From a virus: DNA of 24,469 nt. The stretch's first letter is position 1. Each line of letters begins with the position of its first letter. Below, in pieces: positions 1-7,735 of the stretch. The stretch spans positions 1 through 24,469 of the IMG/VR virus record IMGVR_UViG_3300035145_001161. The stretch is one strand, 5' to 3'. Made by a program: the position numbers and the translations under genes. The notes beneath the pieces are model-generated. The model was not told the origin of the DNA, did no database searches, and was given only the letters and a program-made list of their open reading frames with translations.

Positions 1-1961
1 AGAATGACGAGAATGGAAGTCAAATAAAGGTATTAGACTCTACGGCTTCTTCATCTGACAGCAGATATTTAATTCATGAATTAGGAGCAGATGTTGTAAA
101 CTTTGACGTTACAGTTGCAAACGGCTATGTATACATTAATAACTTCGCTTCTAGAAGACTTGTGTTAAAAAACGGCAAGACGTATAAGTTTAACTTAACA
201 GATGCAAGCGTAGATAATGCAGCTGGCTTTTTAATTCCAGGTGGAAGTTTAAATAATGCAGGTACTATTTATACATATAGTCCAACAACTAATGGAACCT
301 ATTCTTACGAATACTCTAACTTAGCAGGTACTTCATTTATTGGTGGTGAAATTAACGTTTCAAACAGAGCAAACTCTCTGTTCGCAACACCTTCTGTAGT
401 TTCAGGAAATGATATTAAAACTGCGGCAACTGAAGTTGGTAGATGGTATGCTGTACCTAGTGGCGTTGATAAAGAGTATGCTCTATTAGATAATGATTTA
501 ACATTTTTAGATTCTACAGAATGGACAGGCACAAACTCTACACAACTTCAAGTTGTGCCTAACACCACGGTTCCCGCCGTATGGTACGATACTGTAAGAT
601 TACACCTTAAAACCGGTTACTCATTTTCAGGAAGAGGTTATGAAGGCTTTGTATTTCAAGTAAAAACAAAAAGATTAAGCGGCAATGAGTGTTACTTTAC
701 ATCTATCGCATATCTTAACTCGTCTAACTTTGAAATTCAAAACCCTAGACCCTTTACACTAGGAGATACCTCATATTCAAAATATATTGAAGTTAAAATT
801 CCAGCATTGATTCACATGCAGGATGCATTCTATAATAAACCGTTTAACGATACGTTCTTTGGTTTAAATCAAAATGCATTTAACTCAACTGCTAATTATG
901 AAATATGTTTTCAATTAATTGATAAGATAGAAGATTTAAACGATGTAAGATACGCAACGTATAGCGAAGAAACTAAGATGACTCTTTCCCAAGAAGATGA
1001 GTTCACAGATATTTCTGCAAATATAGTTGAGTCATCTAATGGAGACTATTTTGAAATATACGGAACATATAATGGTTCTGCATCAGCTTTTGAAAATTAC
1101 ATTACAGGTAGACTTGAAACTTCAGGTGATGACATTTCTGTTTTCCATGACATAGAAGTTAGCGAACAGTTAGCAAACAATTACATAAAAACTTACGCAA
1201 CTACATTTGTACAGACAGAACAATATGATGAGCCTGTATTTTATAGACCTGTTATTTTAAACTCTAATATCTCTAGTAGCTTTTTAATAACTCATACTAT
1301 GAGAATCTACAATGAGACGGACAATACACAGATCGTAAAACAAGCTAGTATAGTTAACACTACCCCTAAAAAATACGGTAAAAGTTTTTCTAAGATTAAT
1401 TTAAATTCTAACATAAGTCCTAACTTAATCTATAACACTTTACCTAATACATCTGTTAACAGAGAATTAAATCAGTTTGTAAATTCTATTAGACCTAGCG
1501 TTGGTGAGACTAAATATGTACCTGTTGCCCTAGATACTTATCAAATCATGGCATCTGCTTCTAAAGTTTCAGTCGATGGAACAGAGATTAATGTAATAGA
1601 TGGTGTTACATATAAGGAAGAAGGTGAAACAGAGGTAGTTTTATCTAAGGTTTCAGACAACTTTGTTAAGTTTAATGTTGCGCAACCTAGTGGAGAATCT
1701 ATACAGTCTATTAGTTTTGTAAATGCTGAAGATATTGTACTGATAATTAAAAGCGGTAATGTAGAGCAAAGAATTTCACACGATCCTTCTTTTCCAGACA
1801 TAGACGCGGCTGAAGGTGAAATTTTATTTAAAGTAACTAAAGACGTTGCAACAAGATTTGACCAAAAAGATACTAACTTGTTAGAAGATAAATTTTATAT
1901 TAACATCAAGAATGGTACTACAGAGTCGTTGTTGTACTATGGAAAAGTAAAAATCGTATAA
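1..1961 (+). CDS. Large virion protein, probably tail/baseplate or fibre, 5'-truncated
   Basis: The frame is open from nucleotide 3, so the gene starts before the window; a GTG at 162 is internal and not the real start. At least 652 residues are visible. Composition is rich in Asn, Ser, Thr and aromatic residues, with no membrane segment and almost no Cys, as expected of a beta-rich extracellular structural protein. Near the visible N terminus is the pattern LKNGKTYKFNLTDAS, which resembles a small beta-sandwich module common in marine phage structural proteins. I do not recognise the family as a whole. It ends in a TAATG overlap with a tail-tube-like gene, which supports a tail or baseplate role. 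The structural call is reasonable; the exact part is unknown. Confidence 0.55.
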   Translation, partial: NDENGSQIKVLDSTASSSDSRYLIHELGADVVNFDVTVANGYVYINNFASRRLVLKNGKTYKFNLTDASVDNAAGFLIPGGSLNNAGTIYTYSPTTNGTYSYEYSNLAGTSFIGGEINVSNRANSLFATPSVVSGNDIKTAATEVGRWYAVPSGVDKEYALLDNDLTFLDSTEWTGTNSTQLQVVPNTTVPAVWYDTVRLHLKTGYSFSGRGYEGFVFQVKTKRLSGNECYFTSIAYLNSSNFEIQNPRPFTLGDTSYSKYIEVKIPALIHMQDAFYNKPFNDTFFGLNQNAFNSTANYEICFQLIDKIEDLNDVRYATYSEETKMTLSQEDEFTDISANIVESSNGDYFEIYGTYNGSASAFENYITGRLETSGDDISVFHDIEVSEQLANNYIKTYATTFVQTEQYDEPVFYRPVILNSNISSSFLITHTMRIYNETDNTQIVKQASIVNTTPKKYGKSFSKINLNSNISPNLIYNTLPNTSVNRELNQFVNSIRPSVGETKYVPVALDTYQIMASASKVSVDGTEINVIDGVTYKEEGETEVVLSKVSDNFVKFNVAQPSGESIQSISFVNAEDIVLIIKSGNVEQRISHDPSFPDIDAAEGEILFKVTKDVATRFDQKDTNLLEDKFYINIKNGTTESLLYYGKVKIV

Positions 1962-2512
1962 TGATACTTAATAGCAGAAATAATTTATTCAACTTTAAAC
2001 TGCCTAGAACCTTTATTCCAAAGGAAGTAGCAGATAAGTACATTCCATATTTAAATAGAATGCCCGGAAATCTAATTACTGAGCCTATTGATTTTATCAA
2101 TTATTCTATTCAAGGTGTTGGTATACCTGGAATTAGTTTTGACCCGATTGAACAGAATCCTAACGACGGAACGGTTTCATATCATAGGGGTTCTATTCCA
2201 ATTCAAAATACCATCGAAAGACAGTTTACAATTGAAATGCAATTGTTAGATGGTTATATCAATTATTGGATTATGCAAGACACTCTGTTGTATTATTATT
2301 CAAAAGCACAGAGTAAACCATATACCGATGATTTAAAATTGCAAATCTTGGATGCAGAAGGAATTCACGTAATGAGTGCCGTTTTTGAAAAGCCAATTTT
2401 AAATTCTATCACAGAGCTAGAGTTGAATATGTCAAGCAATATAGCGGAGTTCAACACGTTCACCCTTAATTTTTATTACAATAAGTTTAACCTTAAACTC
2501 GAAATAGACTAA
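1961..2512 (+). CDS. Tail-tube-like or baseplate protein
   Basis: A 183-residue protein whose ATG shares one base with the upstream stop (TAATG). The N terminus (FNFKLPRTFIPKEVADKY) is followed by a region about binding or assembly at residues 45-75, and the C terminus has the pattern ITELELNMSSNIAEFNTFTL followed by an aromatic-rich strand. The ending resembles T4 gp19 (tail tube), where GELQLDWDSNNEIQTFEVTL closes the beta-barrel. T4 gp48 and gp54 share that fold, so a tube-initiator or baseplate role is equally possible. Predicted to be soluble and part of the virion. The similarity is judged by eye and is remote; context beside another structural gene supports it. No enzymatic motifs are visible. 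Confidence 0.45.
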   Translation: MILNSRNNLFNFKLPRTFIPKEVADKYIPYLNRMPGNLITEPIDFINYSIQGVGIPGISFDPIEQNPNDGTVSYHRGSIPIQNTIERQFTIEMQLLDGYINYWIMQDTLLYYYSKAQSKPYTDDLKLQILDAEGIHVMSAVFEKPILNSITELELNMSSNIAEFNTFTLNFYYNKFNLKLEID

Positions 2513-3105
2513 TGTTAGTTGGACATAGGTTTAAAGTCAATCCTGACTGGATAATTCCAGGAGAAATCAACACTCAATATCTGGGCTTAAATATGTTAAT
2601 AGCCGACTTATTTGGTCATTATTGTGAAGTAGGTTCGTATCTTCAAAGACCTTTAAAGATGATAGAGATAGGTTCATATATGGGGGAATCTGCTATGATG
2701 TTTGCAATGTCTCATCTGTTTTCAAAGATTTGTTGCATAGAACCTTTTCATGGATACGAAGAATTTAATGACATTATGAAATACACGTGGAAGCAAGTTG
2801 AACACCAATTTCAACATAATACACGTAACTTTAAATCTATTGAATTGCATCAAGGTTTAAGTCATGACATAGCTGATAGCTTTGAAGACGATACGTTTGA
2901 TTTTATTTACATCGACGGTTCGCATAATTATGAGAATGTTAAAAGAGATATACAATTATATTTACCTAAACTAAGAAAGGGTGGAGTTATCGCAGGACAT
3001 GATTATTATGAAAAAGAATGGCCAGGTGTAGTGCAAGCTGTGAATGAAAGTGTTGGAAAACCCGATAAAATATACATGGACACTAGTTGGCTTAAAGTAA
3101 TATGA
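2512..3105 (+). CDS. Class I SAM-dependent methyltransferase (Methyltransf_24 type)
   Basis: A 197-residue Rossmann-fold methyltransferase. Motif I is MIEIGSYMGESAMMFA (about residues 50-65), binding S-adenosylmethionine; an acidic strand end follows (CCIEPFHGYEEF). The FDFIYIDGSHNYENVKRDI segment with the D-G-S-H signature and the later GGVIAGHDYY are typical of the Methyltransf_24 group, which in bacteria and phages often methylates sugars or small polar substrates. The substrate here is unknown. The start is an ATG in a TAATG overlap with the upstream structural gene, and the stop overlaps the next start (ATGA). It forms a tight group with an oxygenase and a DUF1796 protein, so these three may modify a virion protein, a glycan or a nucleotide. 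Confidence 0.75.
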   Translation: MLVGHRFKVNPDWIIPGEINTQYLGLNMLIADLFGHYCEVGSYLQRPLKMIEIGSYMGESAMMFAMSHLFSKICCIEPFHGYEEFNDIMKYTWKQVEHQFQHNTRNFKSIELHQGLSHDIADSFEDDTFDFIYIDGSHNYENVKRDIQLYLPKLRKGGVIAGHDYYEKEWPGVVQAVNESVGKPDKIYMDTSWLKVI

Positions 3106-3713
3106 AATATAAGATAATAAATAACATAGTTCCAGAGGAAGTTATATCCTTTTTACAAGAATATACTTTAGAATTAAAAAACAGATTAGATAACACCACG
3201 TTGCAAGAAAAAAATGTAGGTTCAGGTTTGTATTGGAAAGGAATCGACATGGCTTCTAGCTTTCCTTTAGCTTCGGCGGAAGAAAATACAAAGCTCTTTA
3301 ACGTTTATACGTCTGATTTTATGTACAATTTGATTACAGATTACATTCCTTTTCCATATATATTTAACGACCAGGTAGTTGTAAAAATGCCAGGAGAAGA
3401 ATTTGATTTTAAACCACATACCGATAATGAATTGGGACCTTTACCTGGAGATAAGGAATTACTAACTATAAATTGTATGATAGCGTTAGATGATTTTACA
3501 GATGAAAACGGAGCTATCAGAGTTTTAGACGAAGAGTGGATAACCCTGTATCCTAAAAAGGGAGATATTTTAATGATAGAAGGAAATGTTGTTCATGCTT
3601 CTGGTAACAATAAATCTAATTTACCTAGGAGAGCGTATCTTTGTGTGTATAGTAATAAGCCTATTGGGAAGAATTTTCAAAAAGGGTATTATCACGAACC
3701 TTTTAATATATAA
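3102..3713 (+). CDS. 2-oxoglutarate/Fe(II)-dependent oxygenase, PhyH-like
   Basis: A 203-residue protein with the double-stranded beta-helix metal site of phytanoyl-CoA dioxygenase relatives. The iron triad is visible as H106-x-D108 (KPHTDNELG) and the distal H165 (NVVHASGNN), followed by LPRRAYLCVY, where the arginine would bind the 2-oxoglutarate carboxylate. The stretch MIALDDFTDENGAIRVL is also characteristic. These enzymes hydroxylate small molecules, sugars, amino acids or bases using O2 and 2-oxoglutarate; the substrate cannot be read from sequence. Its ATG overlaps the methyltransferase stop by four bases, so the two are probably translationally coupled and may act in one pathway. Confidence 0.75.
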   Translation: MKYKIINNIVPEEVISFLQEYTLELKNRLDNTTLQEKNVGSGLYWKGIDMASSFPLASAEENTKLFNVYTSDFMYNLITDYIPFPYIFNDQVVVKMPGEEFDFKPHTDNELGPLPGDKELLTINCMIALDDFTDENGAIRVLDEEWITLYPKKGDILMIEGNVVHASGNNKSNLPRRAYLCVYSNKPIGKNFQKGYYHEPFNI

Positions 3714-3733
3714 CTAAAATTATACTAGAGTGT

Positions 3734-4312
3734 ATGGGGAAGATGCTTTTTACTATAAGTAAAACTTGCAGCGGAGGCTTTGCTATTGCGGACTCAGGAT
3801 TGAAGAAAACAACCTACCCGTTTGATTGGTTAGGACAACCTATCAAAACGGTTAGTCATATTTTAGATAACGGTATTGAACATCTTCTGGAAGATTACGA
3901 GATTTCATATCCAGATGAAAATGGTAGAATTATACAGGTAATATGGGATAAAACATATAATATGTTGTTTACACATGAAGTGTCAGCTAATATAGATGAG
4001 ATTAGAGAAAAGTTTATTAGAAGATATAACAGGTTGATTAATGATTTGAGAAATAGCGAAACCGTTGTTTTAATTCATGCAACCTCATGTGAGAATTCAT
4101 TATGGGAGCATTGGAATAGATGGCGAAAACATTTTAAATCAAAAATACCTAACAAGTCAGTAGATGATAATGATATAGGGTGTGTTGTAGAGTCTATATT
4201 AAAAATAAATCCAGAAATAAAAATACAGGTTGTTAAAAGCTCCATCTATTCTGACGTAGTAGATGACATACAAAAAGGCGTCTTTGAAGAATTAATAACA
4301 AGAGATACGTAG
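3734..4312 (+). CDS. DUF1796-family protein (putative papain-like cysteine peptidase)
   Basis: A 192-residue protein. The N terminus has the family pattern of a conserved Cys in a Gly/Ser-rich turn (SKTCSGGFAI, C11), a short helix ending in GLKK, then TYPFDWLGQP, the S/T-Y-P-F-D-W signature of DUF1796. Family members have been suggested to be papain-like peptidases and are often found beside sugar transferases, but activity is not established. The later segment TVVLIHATSCENSLWEHWNR contains His and Cys that could complete a catalytic site. The ATG at 3734 gives MGKML; the ATG three codons later is also possible. A 20-base AT-rich spacer separates it from the oxygenase gene; no ribosome-binding sequence is seen. 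Confidence 0.6.
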   Translation: MGKMLFTISKTCSGGFAIADSGLKKTTYPFDWLGQPIKTVSHILDNGIEHLLEDYEISYPDENGRIIQVIWDKTYNMLFTHEVSANIDEIREKFIRRYNRLINDLRNSETVVLIHATSCENSLWEHWNRWRKHFKSKIPNKSVDDNDIGCVVESILKINPEIKIQVVKSSIYSDVVDDIQKGVFEELITRDT

Positions 4313-4320
4313 ATATATAA
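4310..4320 (+). promoter_or_regulatory. TAGATATATAA box 3 nt before a start codon
   Basis: The 11-mer TAGATATATAA overlaps the preceding stop and ends three bases before the ATG at 4324. The identical 11-mer with identical spacing precedes the gene at 15658, and the 9-mer GATATATAA lies upstream of the gene at 9716. All three downstream genes carry the capsid-targeting-like motif. It resembles the AT-rich T4 late promoter (TATAAATA) in composition, but is too close to the start for a normal leader, so it might instead be a translation-enhancing leader. The role is inferred. Confidence 0.25.
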
Positions 4321-4323
4321 AAC

Positions 4324-4701
4324 ATGGAAAAGACAAAAACTTTTATAGAATACTTACAAGAGCAAGACTTCTCAAGCGATCAGTTGGAATCGTTAAATGA
4401 GTCTTTACAATCTGAATGGACACCTGAACTAGAAGCTAAAGTTGATGCAGCTTTAGAAGAATTCGTGAAGCAATATCAAAACGAAGATGGAAGCTACGAT
4501 ATAGAATCCTTTAATGTACAACTTACAAATGAAGGTCTATTTGGTTCTATTTTTGGAGGACTTACAGGATTTGCTTTAGGAAAGTCAGTTGGTAAAACAA
4601 TCGCTAAAGTACTAGGTGTACAAAAAGGCGTTATGTATGATATGTTAACCTCCCGATTAGTTGGTGCCGCTCTAGGTGCAGCTATCGGTTCTAAAATGTA
4701 A
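4324..4701 (+). CDS. Small protein with capsid-targeting-like N terminus and glycine-zipper tail
   Basis: A 125-residue protein. Residues 1-13 (MEKTKTFIEYLQE) match the capsid-targeting sequence of T4 internal proteins. Residues 14-66 are acidic and helical. From G71 the sequence becomes a glycine-zipper membrane-seeking region with repeated GxxxG (GLFGSIFGGLTGFALG, later GAALGAAIGSKM). A site fitting prohead-protease cleavage lies at L24-N25-E26/S27, and E70/G71 is a looser candidate exactly at the junction of the acidic and glycine-rich halves. I infer a head-packaged pro-peptide whose acidic half may be cut away to free a membrane-active segment; nothing proves this. It follows DUF1796 by 11 bases and precedes the RuvC-like gene by 3 bases. 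Confidence 0.6.
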   Translation: MEKTKTFIEYLQEQDFSSDQLESLNESLQSEWTPELEAKVDAALEEFVKQYQNEDGSYDIESFNVQLTNEGLFGSIFGGLTGFALGKSVGKTIAKVLGVQKGVMYDMLTSRLVGAALGAAIGSKM

Positions 4702-4704
4702 TTA

Positions 4705-5367
4705 GTGAACTACATTGCAATAGACTTCTCAATTAACTCTCCAGGAGTATGTGTATACAAAGACGGGGAGGACTCTTATACCTTTATTAATTATATAAAG
4801 CCTAAGACAGGAACAAAGGCTGAAAGAGAGTTACAGGAAATGGCTTCTGAATTAGAAACCACAATTTTTGTAAAACAACCTGAATTCGAAACTTCAAGCG
4901 ACTTCTCGAGTAAAGAACTCTTAAAAATTAATCGATATGAAAAAATGGCAAATGATATGGCAGAGCTTATCATAGGCTCTATCGATCCTGACGTTCCGTG
5001 TGTTATTGGATTTGAAGGTTCTTCTTATGGTTCTGCTATGGGAACCAACAACCTGATAGATATGGCAAGTGCAGCAACTCTATTAAAGGTTAAATTACTC
5101 GGAGAACTTGAAGTAAAGGACATGAGAACTGTTGCCCCTTCAACAATTAAGAAACATGCTGGAAAAGGTAATATGAAGAAGAGCGATTTGTGGAAAGTTT
5201 TTTTACAAAACACCATTAAAGATGTTGACCTCTTAAACAGTGATTTTTATTCATTTTGTGTGGAAGAAATCGGAGAGGTCTCTAAAGTTCCTAAACCCTT
5301 TGATGATTTAGTTGATGCGTTCTTTCTTTGTAATTTCCTAATGTATGGATTTACCACTCAGACCTAA
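4705..5367 (+). CDS. RuvC-like Holliday-junction resolvase (RNase H fold)
   Basis: A 220-residue protein starting at GTG, three bases after the preceding stop. The expected acidic catalytic residues of the RuvC/RNase H fold are visible: D7 at the end of the first strand (YIAIDFSINSPG), E104 (VIGFEGSSYG), and D200/D201 plus D204 in the last helix (FDDLVDAFFLCNF). The GSSYGSAMGTNNLIDMASAA segment after E104 is typical of phage RuvC-like proteins. Such enzymes cut four-way junctions or branched DNA during recombination-dependent replication and before packaging. In T4 that role is filled by the unrelated endonuclease VII (gp49), so this may be a functional replacement. The gene sits just before the gp32-to-UvsW replication block. 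Confidence 0.7.
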   Translation: MNYIAIDFSINSPGVCVYKDGEDSYTFINYIKPKTGTKAERELQEMASELETTIFVKQPEFETSSDFSSKELLKINRYEKMANDMAELIIGSIDPDVPCVIGFEGSSYGSAMGTNNLIDMASAATLLKVKLLGELEVKDMRTVAPSTIKKHAGKGNMKKSDLWKVFLQNTIKDVDLLNSDFYSFCVEEIGEVSKVPKPFDDLVDAFFLCNFLMYGFTTQT

Positions 5368-5463
5368 AACCAAGTCTTATATTCCTTTTTGCCCCAAAAG
5401 TTTCATTTAGCAAAAAAAAATTTAAATATATAGATTACCATGAAACATTGATTTGTTAAGTGG

Positions 5464-5473
5464 TATAATTATT
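5464..5473 (+). promoter_or_regulatory. Candidate promoter -10 region (TATAATTATT) before gene 32
   Basis: This lies in the longest intergenic stretch of the window (5368-5537, 170 bases), which holds no other clear element. TATAATTATT occurs again at 20981-20990 before another gene. No good -35 box is seen at normal spacing, nor a complete Bacteroidota TTTG/TAnnTTTG promoter, although a TTTG is present at 5452. The long leader (about 60 bases from the box to the gene 32 ATG) is A/T rich with no Shine-Dalgarno; T4 gene 32 has a regulated leader too, but I see no convincing pseudoknot. Confidence 0.35.
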
Positions 5474-5537
5474 GTGAGGTAATTAAAGTACTGAACGTTT
5501 TAAAGTAAATTAACGAAAATTAAAGTTTTTAAGAATT

Positions 5538-6458
5538 ATGGCAGATTTTGACATTTTTAACTTGAGTATCTCCGATGTTGATACTCATGAAACCGAGAAC
5601 AAAAGTTCTCAAAACGACATCTACAAACCATCAGCAGACGATGGTAAAGACGGAACTTACAAAGCACTTATTAGATTTGTTCCGAATCCAAAAAACCCAA
5701 GACAATCTTTAGTTAAAAAGTATGTACACTGGTTGACTGACGCAAACGGCGACGGTAGACTTGTTGATTCACCTTCAACAGTTGGTGAAAAGTGTCCTAT
5801 TGCTGAAGCTTTCTTTAAACTCAGAAAATCAGACTCAGCGGTCGATAGAAAAATGAGTGACAAGCTTAAGCGTAGAGAGCAATACTACTCTTTGATTAAG
5901 ATTATCAAGGACCCACAGAATCCTGAATTGGAAGGTACTTACAAAGTATTTAAATTCGGATATAAAATTAAAGAAAAAATTGAGGAAGAAACTAAACCTG
6001 CATTTGGTGAGCCTACTCAAATCTATGACCTTTTCGAAGGTAAGAACTTTGAGCTGATTATCACAAGACAAGGTGAGTACAATAACTACGATAAGTCTAA
6101 GTTTTCTCCTTCTAAAGCAGCTATCGTATTAGACGGTAAACCTGCTGAAAGAAATCAAGAAAACATGGCAGCTATTAAAGCCGAGTTAGATGCAGCGCCA
6201 ACTCTTGAACCTTATGAGTACAAATCATGGGATGATGGAACCAGAGACTTCGTCAATGGTATTTTAAGACAGTATTTAAATCCTGGAACTTCATTAGATG
6301 AAGTAGTTCCTTCAGCTAAGAAGACTACTGCCCCAAAGGCGACAGAAACAACTGACGAAGTTTTCACACAAGCAGCTGCTACATCAGAAACTAAAACTGA
6401 GAAGAAAGCAGATTCAGCTGATGATTTAGATTCTTTCTTAAATGACCTCGACCTCTAA
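5538..6458 (+). CDS. 32: Single-stranded DNA binding protein, T4 gp32 family
   Basis: 306 residues, against 301 in T4 gp32. It coats single-stranded DNA at replication forks and recombination intermediates and organises the polymerase, primase-helicase and UvsY. Matching features are the OB-fold core with a KDPQNPELEGTYKVFKFG segment (T4: KDPAAPENEGKVFKYRFG), a NYDKSKF motif (T4: NYDESKF), and an acidic C-terminal tail DDLDSFLNDLDL like T4's DDLLNDL, which binds partner proteins. H64 is conserved, but of the T4 zinc cysteines only one is kept (C86 in KCPIAEAF); the others are missing, so zinc binding is probably lost. It overlaps the primase gene by 17 bases, implying coupled expression. Confidence 0.9.
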   Translation: MADFDIFNLSISDVDTHETENKSSQNDIYKPSADDGKDGTYKALIRFVPNPKNPRQSLVKKYVHWLTDANGDGRLVDSPSTVGEKCPIAEAFFKLRKSDSAVDRKMSDKLKRREQYYSLIKIIKDPQNPELEGTYKVFKFGYKIKEKIEEETKPAFGEPTQIYDLFEGKNFELIITRQGEYNNYDKSKFSPSKAAIVLDGKPAERNQENMAAIKAELDAAPTLEPYEYKSWDDGTRDFVNGILRQYLNPGTSLDEVVPSAKKTTAPKATETTDEVFTQAAATSETKTEKKADSADDLDSFLNDLDL

Positions 6459-7521
6459 AATATCAGAAGATTTAAAGCAAAAGGTCAGAAGTTTAGTTAA
6501 GCAAGTTGTTGTTAAAGAACACAGCGAGCCCAACAAGCAAATGATAAAGGAAATGCCAGGTAGATTAAACCTGGCATGTCCTTATTGTGGAGATTCATCA
6601 GACGACCATCATAAGAAAAGAGGTAATCTGTATTGGAACACCCTTCAATATCATTGTTTTAACTGCGGCGAACACGGTGACGTTTATTCTTTCTTAAAAG
6701 ACCATCATGTAAAGCTCAAAGATACCTCCGATTCAGTTCAAATTATTGAGTACATTCAAGAACATAAGATATCGGTTAACGATGTTGAAACTCTTCAGCA
6801 TGGTGTTTTCGCCAAAATGATGGAATTGGCTCCTACAAGAGCCGACCTTAAAAAGGCACTGTCTTTAAAGGAAATAGAACCTGGCGATCCTGCCTTTTTC
6901 TACTTAAGAGACAGAATGTTACATAATAAACTAAACAACTTTTTATATTCTCCTAGAGATAAAAGACTTTTAGTTTTAAACTTGGCACCTGAAGATAAGA
7001 TAATAGGATTTCAGACACGCTCGTTGTACCAGAAAGCGAATAGTAGATATTTAACATACGATATAGAGAAAATATATCAGGAAATGAAGCTACCTCTAGA
7101 AGCATCTGAAGAAGAACTCGTAGCCTTGAAAAAGCTATCAACCTTGTTTGGAATTATGAAAGCAAACTTTCAGGCCGATGTTACCGTTTTTGAAGGACCG
7201 ATGGATGCTTTATTTATGTCTAATTCAATTGCTTTAGCATCTGTTAACAGGTCGACGGAAGAGTTAGATGAAATACCTACAATAAGGTATATGTTTGATA
7301 ATGATGAAGCGGGTAGAACTAAAATGCTAGAAAAACTAAAAAAAGGAAAAGACGTTTTCATGTGGTCAAAATTTATAGAAGAGTCTAATTTAGATAAATA
7401 TCCAGATAGAATAAAGGACTTAAATGACCTTGTAATAGTATCCTGGAAGAACAAAACGAAAAGTTTAGGTAAAATAATAAACTACTTTACTAACTCTAAA
7501 CTGGATGCATATTACCTATGA
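6442..7521 (+). CDS. 61: DNA primase, gp61/DnaG type
   Basis: 359 residues (T4 gp61 has 342). It makes RNA primers for lagging-strand synthesis with the replicative helicase. The N-terminal zinc finger is complete: C46-x-x-C49 (CPYCGDSS) and C72-x-x-C75 (CFNCGEHGDVYSFL). The TOPRIM catalytic part has E251 in VFEGPMDALF and the acidic pair D286/D288 in MFDNDEAGR, followed by KGKDVFMWSKF and KDLNDLV, matching T4 gp61 (ERVMFWDKS...KDVNDM). The ATG at 6442 lies inside the end of gene 32; no later start would keep the whole N terminus as well. The stop overlaps the next start (ATGA-type). Confidence 0.88.
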   Translation: MTSTSKISEDLKQKVRSLVKQVVVKEHSEPNKQMIKEMPGRLNLACPYCGDSSDDHHKKRGNLYWNTLQYHCFNCGEHGDVYSFLKDHHVKLKDTSDSVQIIEYIQEHKISVNDVETLQHGVFAKMMELAPTRADLKKALSLKEIEPGDPAFFYLRDRMLHNKLNNFLYSPRDKRLLVLNLAPEDKIIGFQTRSLYQKANSRYLTYDIEKIYQEMKLPLEASEEELVALKKLSTLFGIMKANFQADVTVFEGPMDALFMSNSIALASVNRSTEELDEIPTIRYMFDNDEAGRTKMLEKLKKGKDVFMWSKFIEESNLDKYPDRIKDLNDLVIVSWKNKTKSLGKIINYFTNSKLDAYYL

Positions 7522-7733
7522 AAATAGATTTTTTAGAAATGATAGATTCGGAGCTAGAAGAATTTAACGAAGACTCAAAGAGAGAAAGAAATTTAAAAAC
7601 AATAGTTGACTTTAACTCGTCTGAATACGATTATCAGAACAAAGACTTTGAAATACAAAAACCAAAGTTAAAGAAAAAGGAAAAGTCAAGTATTTATATA
7701 AAGAAATCTAAAGACAACAGGTCTTTATTTTAA
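7518..7733 (+). CDS. Small charged hypothetical protein between primase and uvsY
   Basis: 71 residues, overlapping the primase stop by four bases and ending two bases before uvsY. The N-terminal half is acidic (IDSELEEFNEDSK), the C-terminal half strongly basic (KPKLKKKEKSSIYIKKSKDN), giving a bipolar, probably disordered protein. I recognise no family. T4 has tiny ORFs (uvsY.-1, uvsY.-2) in the equivalent neighbourhood, but I cannot show homology. Its tight placement makes it a real gene and suggests a role in replication or recombination, perhaps as an adaptor binding nucleic acid. Confidence 0.6.
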   Translation: MKIDFLEMIDSELEEFNEDSKRERNLKTIVDFNSSEYDYQNKDFEIQKPKLKKKEKSSIYIKKSKDNRSLF

Positions 7734-7735
7734 GT

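Noticed and set aside
162-164. GTG at 162 as the start of the first gene
   Set aside because: The same frame is open back to nucleotide 3 with normal coding composition, so the gene begins before the window.
5384-5405. CTTTT-TGCCCC-AAAAG hairpin after the RuvC-like gene as a terminator
   Set aside because: Only five A/T pairs and no T-run after it; too weak to call.
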